A DNA stretch of 64,000 nt from Shinella sp. UYSO24 (GCA_902167985.1 CABHNZ010000010.1:62001-126000); one strand, 5' to 3'; shown: positions 11,107 through 21,054, counted from the first letter of the stretch. Notes: generated by a model not told the origin, from the sequence alone. Numbers and translations are program-made.

Positions 11107-11289
11107 TCAGCAGCTGCGGCGCGTGGAGGCTGCCGCGGCGCGTGCCTCGGCCGCGATCCTGAGGGCATTTTGCCCCTCATCCGAGCCGAGCGGGATATCC
11201 CGCTCGCGACACCATAGATGAACGGCGGCCATGACGTCCTCCAGTTCCCGGTCGCTCAGAGCCAGAATGAAATCGAGTGGACCGCTCAT
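11107..11289 (-). CDS. Small conserved-looking protein of unknown function
   Basis: Sixty residues beginning MSGPLDFILALSDRELEDVM, acidic and amphipathic with one Trp and one Cys in VHLWCRERD. No signal peptide, membrane segment or metal motif. The ATG is 10 bases after the stop of the AgaZ/KbaZ-like gene on the same strand, so it is probably the last gene of that operon. Codon use fits the neighbours. I do not recognise a family. With so many frameshifts nearby, a longer C-terminus in another frame cannot be excluded. Confidence 0.5.
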   Translation of the reverse strand: MSGPLDFILALSDRELEDVMAAVHLWCRERDIPLGSDEGQNALRIAAEARAAAASTRRSC

Positions 11290-11298
11290 CGGAGTGGT

Positions 11299-12570
11299 TC
11301 ACTCGCAGGCATCATAGTAATCGGCAAGCACCCGATCGATCGCCGCGACGACGAGGGCGTCCGCCTTCGGCGCGACGGTGCCTGCGCGAACGCCGGCATA
11401 ACTTCCCGGCAGATACTGGCTGATCAGCGTCTCGGGAATATCGATATCCGAAAGAAGCTCCAGCATTGCCGCGACGCCGCACTGATCTGCGGGTGCGGCC
11501 AGTAGTAGCGGATACGGTCGCTATAGCTGAAATGGCGCTGCTGCCGACGGTCCCGGTCCGTGCCGTGATAGTATTTGTCCCAGTTTTGCGGCTCGGCGAG
11601 AAGAACCCTCTCGATCGTCGTAACGAGGCTCTCTTGGCGCCTGCCGGGAAACAGGAATTCCGTGAGCTGGTCGAGCCCGTAATAGGCCTCGCGCAGGGCA
11701 AAGGTCAGGCCCGGCCCGACCTTGAGAATGGCAAAGCCGTCGATCACGAGACGGCGCAGATGATCCGGCGTCTGGTAATCGGTGGAATGGGCCTCAAAGA
11801 CGAGCCCGTTCAGGCCGCAGAGCGCGGCACTGAGGCCGGCGGCCTTTTCCGGAACATAGGCAATGACATTCTCGTTGCCGAATTCGACGCCCGGCTGCAC
11901 GACGGCCGCAATGACGCGTGAAAAGGCTTCCACGGCGCCGGCTTTCTCGAGGCCGCGCGATGAATGGCGATCGTGTCGCGCACCGCGTCAGGGCCGGTCA
12001 CTTCAAGGTCGTGAAGCGCTTCCATCGCACCGCCGGGTATCGGGACTTCCGTGCCGATGACATAGACCGGCCGCGTGGCGTCGGTGCCTGCGAGCGCCTG
12101 CTCGGCCACGGCCGCCAGACGCGCCGCCCTGCTGGCGGTAAGATCGTCGGACAAGGCCACCGGTTCGCCGGCGCAGCCCATGCTGGTATCGAGATGCAGC
12201 TTGGTGAAGCCGGCTTTGGCATAGGCCTCGATCATCGCCGAAGCTTGGCCATCGCCTCGTCTGCCGGCAGGTGTTTCCATGGGTTGGGGCCCAGATGGTC
12301 GCCCGCCAGGATCAGAAGCTGCGTGTCGAAGCCCGTTTTCTGCGCGATCGTCTCGACAAAGGCGCGGAATGCCGCCGGCGTCATGCCCGTGTAACCGCCG
12401 TCCTGATTGACCTGATTGCAGGTCGCTTCGACGAGAAGGTGGCAGCCGCGCCGCAGCGCATGGCGCATCGCCGCTTCGATAACCGTCGGATGCGCCGAGC
12501 AGATCGAGGGAATGCCTTTCCAGCCGTCACGATTGCGCCAGGTGGAAATGTCGGAAAGGGGATGCTGCAT
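11299..12570 (-). CDS. kbaZ: Tagatose-bisphosphate aldolase non-catalytic subunit-like protein, AgaZ/GatZ/KbaZ family (three frameshifts)
   Basis: About 424 residues after joining four frames. The first has [36 protein letters not shown] and [11 protein letters not shown]. The second has [20 protein letters not shown] and [11 protein letters not shown]. The third has [30 protein letters not shown] and [12 protein letters not shown]. The fourth has [15 protein letters not shown], ending at TGA 11299-11301. Breaks are near 12244, 11952 and 11477, each one missing base. These blocks match GatZ/KbaZ throughout. The family is described as a subunit needed for full activity and stability of the class II tagatose-1,6-bisphosphate aldolase. 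No catalytic GatY/KbaY partner is in the window. Part of the amino-sugar operon. Confidence 0.85.
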
Positions 12571-12624
12571 GATCGTCTCTTTTGTCTTCTTCTTGATGGC
12601 CGGCTGCCGGTCGAAAGCGGCTCT

Positions 12625-13746
12625 TCAGGTGGTTGGCGCCAGGCGCTTCAGGGCGGGGTCGAGCATGAGTATCTCTTCCAGTGGCATCCCAACGTGGAGA
12701 GCGGGAGGCGACAGGCGCATCGCCATTGCGGGAATGACCGCTGCCATCCGGTAGGCATCGCGGAAGGACAGGCCGACATGCTGAACGGCATTGGCAAGGC
12801 AGGTCACGAGATCGATATGGGCGCCTGCCAATGATCCCGCGGCATTGACCAAGGCGCCCTTTTCCACGCGGATGGTCTCGCCATAGAGTTCGAAATGATC
12901 GGGACCGCCGATCGTCGCCATGGCATCCGATACCATGAACATCCTGTCGGGGAGCGGGCGTGCGCGGCATGCGAGGCCCACCATGTCCCAGGCCACATGA
13001 TGGCCGTCGACGATAATGCCGGCATAGGCATCGGAATTGATCGCAGCGCCGAGAATGCCGGGCTCGCGTGATTGCATCGGCGGCATGGCGTTGTAGAGAT
13101 GCGTGAAGCAGGTCACGCCGGCATCGAGGCCGTTGCGGGTCTCGGCGGCGGTGGCCGCACTATGGCCTGCAGAAATGATGACACCCATGTCGGCGATCCG
13201 GCGGATCGTCGCCGCATCCGTCATTTCGGGCGCCAATGTCAGCATGACCGGAATGCCCGCGGCCCGCAGTTTTTCAAGGATCGCAAGAGTGGTGTCATCG
13301 ACCGGGCGGATAAAAGCGGGGTTATGGGTGCCCTTGCGCAGCACGTTGAGATGCGGTCCTTCGATGTGAAGGCCGAGAAAGCCAGCCAGCCCCCAGGCAT
13401 CGATCGCCGCCGCTGCCGCCTGCTCCATGCGCTCGGCTTCGCAGGTGATCAGCGTCGGCATGACCCAGCCGGTGCCGAGGCTTCGCTGGGTGGCAACGAT
13501 ATGGGCGATGGCGTCGGCTGTCGGCTGCGAGTTCAGCATCACGCCGCCGCTGCCATTGACCTGAATGTCTGTCAGCGCCGGTCCGAGAAAATGCACCTTC
13601 CGATCGGCCGTTTCACCCTCCCGCTGCGGGCGGATGGCCTGCAATCGCCCGCCTGATAGCTCGAAGGCGAGGCCGGAATGCAGGTTCTCGTCATGCCATG
13701 CGAGATCGGCATGGATCAGCAATGTCATCGGGGTCATCGGGCTCAT
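12625..13746 (-). CDS. nagA: N-acetylhexosamine-6-phosphate deacetylase (NagA/AgaA)
   Basis: Intact 373-residue cytoplasmic amidohydrolase that removes acetate from GlcNAc-6-P or GalNAc-6-P. Family motifs: DIQVNGSGGVMLN near residue 60, LHIEGPHLN near 125, SAGHSAATAAE near 192, THLYNAM near 215 and VSDAMATIGGPD near 272 (catalytic Asp). The start overlaps the kinase stop (TGATG). The neighbours (SIS-type AgaS-like protein, ROK kinase, AgaZ-like protein) favour the galactosamine branch (AgaA role), but sequence alone cannot exclude a NagA role in GlcNAc use. Confidence 0.9.
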   Translation of the reverse strand: MSPMTPMTLLIHADLAWHDENLHSGLAFELSGGRLQAIRPQREGETADRKVHFLGPALTDIQVNGSGGVMLNSQPTADAIAHIVATQRSLGTGWVMPTLITCEAERMEQAAAAAIDAWGLAGFLGLHIEGPHLNVLRKGTHNPAFIRPVDDTTLAILEKLRAAGIPVMLTLAPEMTDAATIRRIADMGVIISAGHSAATAAETRNGLDAGVTCFTHLYNAMPPMQSREPGILGAAINSDAYAGIIVDGHHVAWDMVGLACRARPLPDRMFMVSDAMATIGGPDHFELYGETIRVEKGALVNAAGSLAGAHIDLVTCLANAVQHVGLSFRDAYRMAAVIPAMAMRLSPPALHVGMPLEEILMLDPALKRLAPTT

Positions 13747-14680
13747 CGGGATGTCTCCGTGGCTATGGCGGCCGGTGTGCCATCGGCAAGGATAGCCGCC
13801 CCCCGCGCACCCGAACTGTCGCCATGGATCGCAAGTTTCAGTACCGGCGGGCGCATGTTGCCGAGCGGAATGGCTGAAAGCCCTTTTTCAAGGATATCGA
13901 GAATGCCGGGGATGGCTGAAAGCCCGCCGCCGATGACGATACAGTCCGGGTCATGATGGATCTGGATTTCGAAGAGCAGTTCGGCCGCGATCGCTGCCCA
14001 GTCCGCCATGACCGCCTTGGCCTGCACGTCTCCGGACGAGGCCGCCGAAACGATCTCTTCCGCCTTCCATGGTCGGCCGGACCGATATTGCCCGATGGCG
14101 GCAAGCCCGCTGCCCGAGACATAGCGCTCGAAGCAGCCCTGCTTGCCGCAACCGCATGGCCAGAGCGGAAGGTTGAGCGGCAGAAGGGTCCGGGCAGGAA
14201 CGCCCACATGGCCCACTTCCAGCGCCGAGCCGTTCATCCTCTTCGTCAGCTTGCCGGCGCCGCAGAGGCCGGCGCCGATGCCGGTTCCCATGATCAGCCC
14301 GACGACGGTGTTGAAACCGTCTCCGGCACCGCCATTGCTTTCCGACAGGGCAAAGGCCTGGCAATCGTTCATGATCGGCAGTCGCCTGCCGATCGTGGCT
14401 GTCAGATGCGCGCCGACATCCTCACCGGAAACCGGCAGGTTCGAGGTGAATGCGATACCGGTTGCAGGATCGACAAGGCCGGGAAGGGCAATGCCGACGG
14501 GAAGGGAGCCGGCGTGGCCGGATCGTTCCTCCAGCCATCGGACCTGCTGTCCCAGTGCATCGATGAAGGCCGCAAGGCTGTCGGTCGGCGTTGCGATACG
14601 CCGCAACTCGATCGTTTCCCAGGTCTGGGAGAACAGCCGGGCTTCGATCTTGGTGCCGCCGACGCGATGCCGCCTCTCAT
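13743..14680 (-). CDS. ROK-family sugar kinase (frameshifted at the N-terminus)
   Basis: ROK kinase of about 312 residues, expected to phosphorylate an N-acetylhexosamine or related hexose with ATP. ATG 14680 gives MRGGI. The frame then breaks near 14664, where one base is missing (ATC-G?C-GTC), and continues as VGGTKIEARLF, the classical ROK phosphate-binding start. Further motifs: IMNDCQAFALSE (catalytic Asp), LIMGTGIGAG, EVGHVG and the zinc motif CGCGKQGCFE. The start overlaps the SIS-gene stop by one base (TGATG), and its own stop overlaps the deacetylase start. In context probably AgaK/NagK-like. Confidence 0.85.
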
Positions 14681-15758
14681 CAGACGTTGACCGGATAAAG
14701 CGTGACGCCTGAAACGACACGCGACAGGTTGCCCTGACCTTCGAAGGGATTATCGATGTTGAGGCCGAGCGCACCCGACCAGATGACGCCCCAGATCTGG
14801 GCGGCAAGCACATAAAGCGGTGCTTCCCAGCGGGCGTCGTCGCAGACGCGGATGTCGATATCGCAATCCGCTCCGCCAATGGTCAGGACGGTTGCGTCGG
14901 GATACTGGAGCTTGATCTCCTTTGCCACATCGCGATCGTAAAGTGCGGTATGCGGATCGGGGTGGATCATCACGACGATCAGATCCGATCCGGTAATGAC
15001 GGCCTTGGGGCCATGCCGGAAGCCAAGCGTGCTGTCCCAGGAGGTCATGGTCTCGCCGGCGGTCAGTTCGAGGACTTTCAGAGCGGATTCGCGGGCGACG
15101 CCCTTGAGGGCGCCGGAGCCGAGGAAGACGGCCCGTGGCGGGCGGGCCGGTGCATTTGCGATCAGCTGGGGCAGCAGCGGCTGCGCCTTGGCGGCGAGTT
15201 CCTGAAGCCGCGCTGCGGCGGGGGCCGATTCATCGAGGCAGGCAAGAGCCGAAAGCAGCATGGTCGTGAAGCTCGACGTCATGGCAAAACCGCTGTCATG
15301 GGTTGCTTCCGGCAGCGCAATCACACGGCTCTCGCCGGGTCCGACCGGCTGGCGGGTGGCAAGCGCGCCTTCGGGTTGCATGTCACGTTGAGGCGCTGCA
15401 CAAGCGGGAAGGCCCGATCGAGCAGATCCAGCGTTCCGATGCTTTCCGAACTGTCGCCCGAGCGGCCGAACTGGACGACCAGAAGGCGCGGATCGTTGCG
15501 CAGGCAATCGAAGGGGCAGGAGACGATATCGGTCGTCGGGATGGCACGAACGCGCAGCGAGGGCGAGGAGACGAAAGCCAGAATATCGCCAATGAAGGCA
15601 GATGTGCCGGCGCCCGCCAGAATGATCTCCTCGATTTCCTTTTCGCCAATCCAGTCGCGGATCAGCGCGGCCTGGCTTTCGAGTTCGCTGCCCCATTCCG
15701 CCCAGATCTGCGGTTGCGCCAGTATTTCATGCAGGGTCTTGCTGTCTTGGGGCTGCAT
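14680..15758 (-). CDS. AgaS-like SIS-domain sugar isomerase/deaminase (frameshifted)
   Basis: Double-SIS protein, about 359 residues. SIS 1 has LAGAGTSAFIGD and FGRSGDSSESIGTL. SIS 2 has LGSGALKGVARESALKVLEL and TSWDSTLGFRHGPKAVI. The frame breaks near 15373-15375, where a G3 run should be G4 (TCNPEGALATRQPVGP). I place the start at ATG 15758 (MQPQDSK), because AAGGA lies 9 bases upstream. The upstream ATG at 15767 abuts the AAGGA directly. AgaS proteins deaminate and isomerise galactosamine-6-P to tagatose-6-P, and related proteins act on glucosamine-6-P or fructosamine phosphates. With AgaA-, AgaZ- and kinase-like neighbours an AgaS role is favoured. Confidence 0.83.
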
Positions 15759-15830
15759 AGTCGTCATTCCTTGGTTTCTGTTGCGCCCGTGTTCGGCCGG
15801 GCGACTGTGTCCTGAAATATGGGGCAGCGC

Positions 15831-16787
15831 TCAGGCGCGGGCCGGTGTGGCGCTGATGACGGTGCGATCATCGCAATATTCGACCGTCGTTGCGCCTTTC
15901 ACGGCCTGGAACGGCCCCGTCTTGTGGAAGTCGGCAATCTCGACACGGTCGAACTCGTCTTCCCAGTCGCGCAGGCCGGTGCCGGAGGAGGGAAGGGCGA
16001 CATAACCATCGGAGAAGATCTCGATGCTCGTCACCTCAGCCTTCGGCACCATGATGTCGGTGGTTCCGTCGAGGATCACCGCCTTGCCGTTGATCGAGGC
16101 ATAGCCGAGCGGATCGTCGCTGTTGGCATGATGGAACTGGGTCCGTATGCCGCCTTTCAGGAAGCCTGCCGCGATGTCGGCCGCAAGGGCAGACTGCGTC
16201 ACCGAGGCGTCGATCGCGTGGTCGGCCTCATCGCGGGACAATCTGCCCGAGGAGACGGCGGCGTCGAGCCCGTCGAAGATCACCTTGCGGGTCGCCATTT
16301 CGGCTTCGTCTGGGTCAGCAATCCTCTGCGAGAGGATGCCGTGAACGGCAATGCGGGCGGCGGTGCTGACCGTGTCGATGATCTTGTGATGCTGATAGAC
16401 CGTGTTGCCGTTTATACGGATACCGGTGTCGCCGAGGGCAAGAAGGCGATAGGACGTGCCGGCATCGATGACCAGCGCGGCCGTCGTCGAGGGCGGGTGA
16501 GCGATATTGCGCTCAATGGCGGCCTGCTTGACGCTGTCGCTGAGCGCCTGAAAGATTTCCAGGGCCGTGGACGATACAAGCGCTCCGGAACGGGCCAGAT
16601 CCGAGGCGCAGCGTGCCGCGCTTCTGGCCGCGATCCGGCCCGAGCTTTCGCCGTCATAGAAGGCGCCCGTCGGATCCGTGGCACCATCGAAAACCGCCAG
16701 CACGCTGTCCGGCTCGATCAGCACGACATCGTCGCCCGGCTTGTTGCCGGTCTTGTATTTGGACCGAGAAAAGACCTCGATGTTCAT
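15831..16787 (-). CDS. PP2C-like (PPM-type) phosphatase-fold protein
   Basis: Intact 318-residue soluble protein. Residues 27-40 read LAVFDGATDPTGAFYDG, like the metal-binding D-G of PP2C. Near residue 113 LLALGDTGIRING resembles the PP2C GDS strand. Near the end VEYCDDRTVISATPA resembles the terminal D-D/N-x-T-V strand. This supports a PPM fold with at least two metal Asp residues. The substrate is unknown. It lies between the ABC permease gene and the SIS gene on the same strand. A PP2C-like protein inside a sugar-uptake operon is unusual; it might act on a phosphosugar or regulate a protein. Confidence 0.65.
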   Translation of the reverse strand: MNIEVFSRSKYKTGNKPGDDVVLIEPDSVLAVFDGATDPTGAFYDGESSGRIAARSAARCASDLARSGALVSSTALEIFQALSDSVKQAAIERNIAHPPSTTAALVIDAGTSYRLLALGDTGIRINGNTVYQHHKIIDTVSTAARIAVHGILSQRIADPDEAEMATRKVIFDGLDAAVSSGRLSRDEADHAIDASVTQSALAADIAAGFLKGGIRTQFHHANSDDPLGYASINGKAVILDGTTDIMVPKAEVTSIEIFSDGYVALPSSGTGLRDWEDEFDRVEIADFHKTGPFQAVKGATTVEYCDDRTVISATPARA

Positions 16788-16872
16788 TTCAATTCATTCC
16801 TTGATGGAAACAGGTGGCCATCCGGCATCGCCAGGGCGATGCGGTCAGGCATAGGCAGGTAATTCTCGACCG

Positions 16873-18554
16873 TCAGACGAAAGCGGATTCCTTGCGTTCC
16901 GAGAAGCGGAACACGATGAAGACGCAGATGCCGGTGGACAGCAGGAGCAGCGTGGAAAGCGCCGCCGCCGTACCGAACTCGCCGTCGATCACCTGGACAT
17001 AGATGAGGACCGGCATGGTGATGGTCCGCGACGTGTAGAGGATCAGCGTCGACGACAGTTCGTTGATGGCGGTGATGAAGCTCATCAGCGATCCGATGAT
17101 GAGACCCGGCATCATCAGCGGCACCGTGATCGATGCGAAGGTTTTTGCCGGTGACGCACCGAGGTTGATCGCCGCTTCCTCGATCGACGGCTTGATCTGG
17201 CGAAGGATCGAGGTGGTCGATCGGACGCCATAGGGAAGCCGCCTCGTGAACACGAGCATGATGATGATGAAGGCCGTGCCGGTCAGATCCAGCGGCGCAT
17301 GGCGGAAGGTTGCCACGTAGCCGATCGCCATCACGACGCCCGGAATGAGGTAAGGCACCATCAAGAGCAGGTCGAGTGCGCTCGATACCGCATTATCGCG
17401 GCGGACCACGATGAATGACAGCAGGCCGGAGACGACGGCAATCAGGCAACCGCCGCGAAGGAGAAGAGGAAGCTGTTATAGATCGCCTGTACGGAGTCCT
17501 GCAGCACCCGCTGATAGCTTCTGAGCCCGAAGCCGCCGGTAAAGACCGGACCGTTGGTAGCAAGGAAGGAGGTGTAGAGAACCGTGAAGGCCGGCAGCAT
17601 GGCAAGCAGCACCACGAGATAGCAGAAGCCATGCACCAGAACGGACTTGAGCGGCGACATGCGCTTCTTGGCCGGCCGGTTGGTGAGCGCACTGGCATAG
17701 CGGCGCTTCGACAGGATGCGCCTCTGCAACACGAGAGCCAGCATCGATATGGCGATCATAACCATCGAGACGGTAACGGCCATGGTCGGTGTTCCACCCA
17801 TTTCCGAGGTGTACTGGGTGTAGGCGATGGTGGACAGGGTGCGCACGCCGCGACCGAGAATGGCCGGCGTGCCGAAATCCGCGATGGAAAGCACGAAGCA
17901 GATAATCGCGCCGGTGCTGACGGCGGGAAAGATCAGCGGCAGCGTGACCTTGTAGAAGCGCTGGAAGGCGGTGCAACCGAGATTTTCGGCGGCATCCTCA
18001 TAGGACTTGTTGATCGTGTTCAGCGCGTTCTCCGTCATCAGGAAGATGTAGGGGAAGAACTTGAGGCTGAAGACGAGAACGATGCCCGGAATGCCGTAGA
18101 TGGTCGGTGCGGGAATGCCGATTGCCGACAGAAGCGTCGTCACCGTGCCGTTGGAGCCGAAGAGCATGATCCAGGCATAGGCGCCGATGAAAGGCGGGGC
18201 GCAGAGAACGAGGACGGCAAACGTGGCGATGACCGCCCGGCCGCGGATGTGATAGCGCGACGTGCAGAAGGCCAGCGGGATGCCGAGCAGGCAGGCGCCG
18301 AGCATGCCGAGAAGGCCGATCACGACCGTGTTCCACAGCGCCAGCGTATAGAAGCGGCGTGTCAGGACCTGAACGTAGTTCGACAGGCCGAAGGCACCCG
18401 AGGATGCATCGAAGAAGCTGATGCCGATGACATTTGCGATCGGCAGCAGAAGCAGGACGGCAAGCAGCAGCACGGCAAAAGCGGTGACGACCGTCCAGAA
18501 ACCCGGCAGGGCGAACCTGCGTCCGCCGGTCATGGCTGGGGATGAGGCGCTCAT
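16873..18554 (-). CDS. Two-domain ABC permease, FbpB/AfuB type (frameshifted)
   Basis: About 560 residues with two transport domains. EAA loops: SYEDAAENLGCTAFQRFYKV in the first and SIEEAAINLGASPAKTFASI in the second. The first half (from MSASSPAMTGGRRFALPGFW) and the second half join near 17443-17447, where one base is missing (AAVA then IAVVSGLLSFIVVRRD). The ATG overlaps the ATPase stop as ATGA. It forms the pore of the importer encoded by this gene, the ATPase at 18551-19633 and the binding protein at 19759-20751. Confidence 0.83.
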
Positions 18555-19633
18555 GACAGTCTTGCTCCCGTCGGGCCATCTGCAAACAGCTGAACATCCG
18601 AAGCGCGGAACGAGAACGTCGCCTTGTCATCCGGCTTGAGGGCAATGATTTCAGGCGTCGGCTTGGTGATTGCTTCGATCTCTTCGCCGGAAGAGAGCAC
18701 GGCCGCAACAGCCATTTCACGTCCGGTGAAGCTGACCTGGCGGATCCTGACCGGCAGACTGACGCTGCCGGGCGCATCGCCTGCGGCATTGACGGTGACG
18801 AATTCGGGCCGGATGGCTGCAATCACCGGGCCTGCGGCATCGATGGAGGCGAGCTGTGGCAGGATGACGGCCGAGCCGGAGATGGCGGCCTGTCCGGCAT
18901 CCCGCGAAAGTGCCATGAAATTGTTGGCGCCGACAAAGGATGCGACGAAGCGGTTGGCCGGGTTGTTATAGACATCCCAGGGGGCTGCCGCCTGCTGGAT
19001 GACGCCGCCATACATGACGCAGACCAGATCGGACATGGCAAGCGCCTCCTCCTGGTCATGGGTCACATAGATGGTCGTGATATCCATGGATTGCTGGATG
19101 CCGCGCAATTCGCGGCGCAGATCCACGCGCAGCTTGGCATCGAGGTTGGAGAGCGGCTCGTCCATCAGGAGAACCTTCGGATTGATGACGAGCGCACGGG
19201 CAAGGCCGACGCGCTGCTGCTGGCCGCCGGAGAGCTCATGCGGCATGCGGCTCGCATAAGGCTTCAGCTGCACGACATCGAGAATGGCATCGACGCGGGA
19301 GCGGATCTCGCTCTTGGATACCTTGCGCTGCTTGAGGCCGAAGGCAATGTTGTCGGCAACGCTGATATGGGGAAAGACGGCATAGTCCTGAAAGACCATG
19401 CCGACATCGCGCTTGTGCGCAGGGACATGCTCGATCTTCTGGCCGGCAATGGCGATGCTGCCGCTATCCTGCTGGTGAAATCCGGCGATCGTCCGCAGCA
19501 GCGTCGTCTTTCCGCAGCCGCTTGGGCCAAGCAGCGTGAAGAACGAGCCGGAAGGGATCGTGATATTGATGTCGGAAAGGGCGACCACCCCCCCATAGCT
19601 CTTGCGGATGCTGGATATCTCGACGGCAGACAT
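18551..19633 (-). CDS. ABC transporter ATPase, FbpC/PotA/MalK type
   Basis: Intact, 360 residues from ATG 19633 (MSAVEISSIRKSYGG), which follows GGAGAA. Walker [13 protein letters not shown] near residue 35, Q-loop VFQDYAVFP, signature [15 protein letters not shown] near 134, Walker [17 protein letters not shown], switch THDQEEALAMSD, then a TOBE-type C-terminal domain (AAIRPEFVTVN). An upstream in-frame ATG would add 19 residues but has no better ribosome-binding site. Energises the adjacent two-domain permease. Confidence 0.87.
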   Translation of the reverse strand: MSAVEISSIRKSYGGVVALSDINITIPSGSFFTLLGPSGCGKTTLLRTIAGFHQQDSGSIAIAGQKIEHVPAHKRDVGMVFQDYAVFPHISVADNIAFGLKQRKVSKSEIRSRVDAILDVVQLKPYASRMPHELSGGQQQRVGLARALVINPKVLLMDEPLSNLDAKLRVDLRRELRGIQQSMDITTIYVTHDQEEALAMSDLVCVMYGGVIQQAAAPWDVYNNPANRFVASFVGANNFMALSRDAGQAAISGSAVILPQLASIDAAGPVIAAIRPEFVTVNAAGDAPGSVSLPVRIRQVSFTGREMAVAAVLSSGEEIEAITKPTPEIIALKPDDKATFSFRASDVQLFADGPTGARLS

Positions 19634-19721
19634 AGGTTTCTCCGTGTGTGCGTCGCATGCCCTGACGGCGAGACGGACAACAGATTTCAAGACAGAGGTG
19701 AATTGGGCTCAAGAAAGATAA

Positions 19722-19744
19722 GCACGGCACATTGAGCGCCGTGC
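19722..19744 (-). terminator. Hairpin with T-rich tail after the binding-protein gene
   Basis: GCACGGC (19722-19728) pairs with GCCGTGC (19738-19744). On the minus strand the stem is followed by TTATCTTTCTTG. It lies 15 bases after the stop of the binding-protein gene and before the ATPase gene. A leaky terminator here would favour binding-protein expression over the membrane genes. Confidence 0.6.
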
Positions 19745-19758
19745 CCCGGATCGCAGGA

Positions 19759-20751
19759 TTACTGCATATCCAGCATCATGTCGTTCCACGCCTTCATGAC
19801 ACGGTCGCGGTTGTCGGCTGCCCACTGGAAGTCATACTTGCCATCCGGAACCTTGGAGAGCGGGATCAGCGCTGCGTTCGCGGATACGTCGGCGCGGATC
19901 GGACGGCGTCCGAACTTGGCGACGATTTCCTGGCCTTCCTTGGAGACGATGAAGTCGATGAAGGCCTTGCCGTTATCCGCATGCGGCGCGCCCTTGATGA
20001 GCGCCATGCCGTCCGGAGCAATGGCGGTGCCTTCCTTCGGGTAGATGATGTCGACCGGCGCCGTGCCGAGCTTGTAGCGCAGGGCAGCGTCTTCGAGCGT
20101 GATGCCGATGGCCTGTTCGCCATCATTGACGAAGCGCGGTACGGCACCCGAAGAGGTGGCCAGAACCGAGTTGCCGAGGATTTTCTTGTAGAGATCCCAG
20201 GCCTTGGTTTCCGGCTTGAAGAGCTGCAGGATGGTGGCCAGCTGGATATAGGCCGAACCGGACTGGTCGGCACGGGCCGAGGAAATCAGGCCCTTGTATT
20301 CCGGCTTTGCCAGGTCTTCCCAGGAGGTCGGGACCGGCGCGCCCTTGAGCGCTTCGCGATTGACGATGAAGGCCGTGACGACGGCCGTGAAGGGTACCCA
20401 GTTCTTGCTCGGCGCCAGCGACGGCGTGATCGCGGAGACTTCCTTCGGCTCATAGGGCTGGAACAGGGCTGCGTTGAAATCGATGACGGTGCCATCGACG
20501 CTCCAGATCACATCGCCGGCCGGCTTGCCGCTTTCGGCCTTGATGCGGTTCATCAGTTCGCCGGATCCGGCTTTGACAAGCTCGACCTTCGTACCGGTCT
20601 TCTTCTCGAATGCCGGCAGCATCTCATCCATCATCTGCTGGGGAGCTGCGGAATAGACGACGACGGTGCCGTCAGCGTGAGCGATGCTGACGGACGCAAA
20701 CATGGCAGCGCCGGCTGCGCATGCGGTGAGTATCTTGCGAAAATAGCCCAC
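19759..20751 (-). CDS. Fe3+/phosphosugar-type periplasmic substrate-binding protein
   Basis: Intact binding protein, 330 residues. I prefer GTG 20751 as start because GGAGG lies 5 bases upstream; the upstream TTG at 20763 would contain that site. The signal peptide GYFRKILTACAAGAAMFASV is cleaved after IAHA. Mature segments DGTVVVYSAAPQQMMDEMLP, KPEYKGLISSARADQSGSAY and PDGMALIKGAPHADNGKAFI place it in the AfuA/FbpA/PhnS-like class of extracellular solute-binding proteins. Substrate not visible; the operon context suggests an amino-sugar derivative, possibly phosphorylated. Confidence 0.82.
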   Translation of the reverse strand: MGYFRKILTACAAGAAMFASVSIAHADGTVVVYSAAPQQMMDEMLPAFEKKTGTKVELVKAGSGELMNRIKAESGKPAGDVIWSVDGTVIDFNAALFQPYEPKEVSAITPSLAPSKNWVPFTAVVTAFIVNREALKGAPVPTSWEDLAKPEYKGLISSARADQSGSAYIQLATILQLFKPETKAWDLYKKILGNSVLATSSGAVPRFVNDGEQAIGITLEDAALRYKLGTAPVDIIYPKEGTAIAPDGMALIKGAPHADNGKAFIDFIVSKEGQEIVAKFGRRPIRADVSANAALIPLSKVPDGKYDFQWAADNRDRVMKAWNDMMLDMQ

Positions 20752-20854
20752 GAAGGCCTCCAAATTTTTAAGGTTCCCAAATGTGCAATCCGGCCGGGCG
20801 CCTTCTTGATCGGGCTCCGAAATCTATGGACTGGCGGTCATGCACATGAATAAC

Positions 20855-20872
20855 TTTCATTACGTAAATAAA
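20855..20872. promoter_or_regulatory. Candidate operator centred on TTACGTAA
   Basis: TTTCATTACGTAAATAAA is an 18-base imperfect palindrome (TTT-N2-TTACGTAA-N2-AAA) in the divergent region between the binding-protein gene and the ROK regulator gene. The surrounding 20840-20880 is the most AT-rich part of that region and is a plausible core promoter. Assignment to the ROK protein is inference. Confidence 0.4.
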
Positions 20873-21054
20873 TATGTCAAGATGACTTTGTCGGAAACTC
20901 TTGAGTTTCTCGCAAGCCGCTGATCAAGAAGGGAAAAGGCCACCGTTGACGTGGTCCGGCCGCCCCTGCCGTTTCGTGAGCAATGAAAAATTCACATGAT
21001 CGCTGCCGGGATGTGCGCTAAGGCTCCGGCAAAACCACTGATCCGGGGTCGGTA

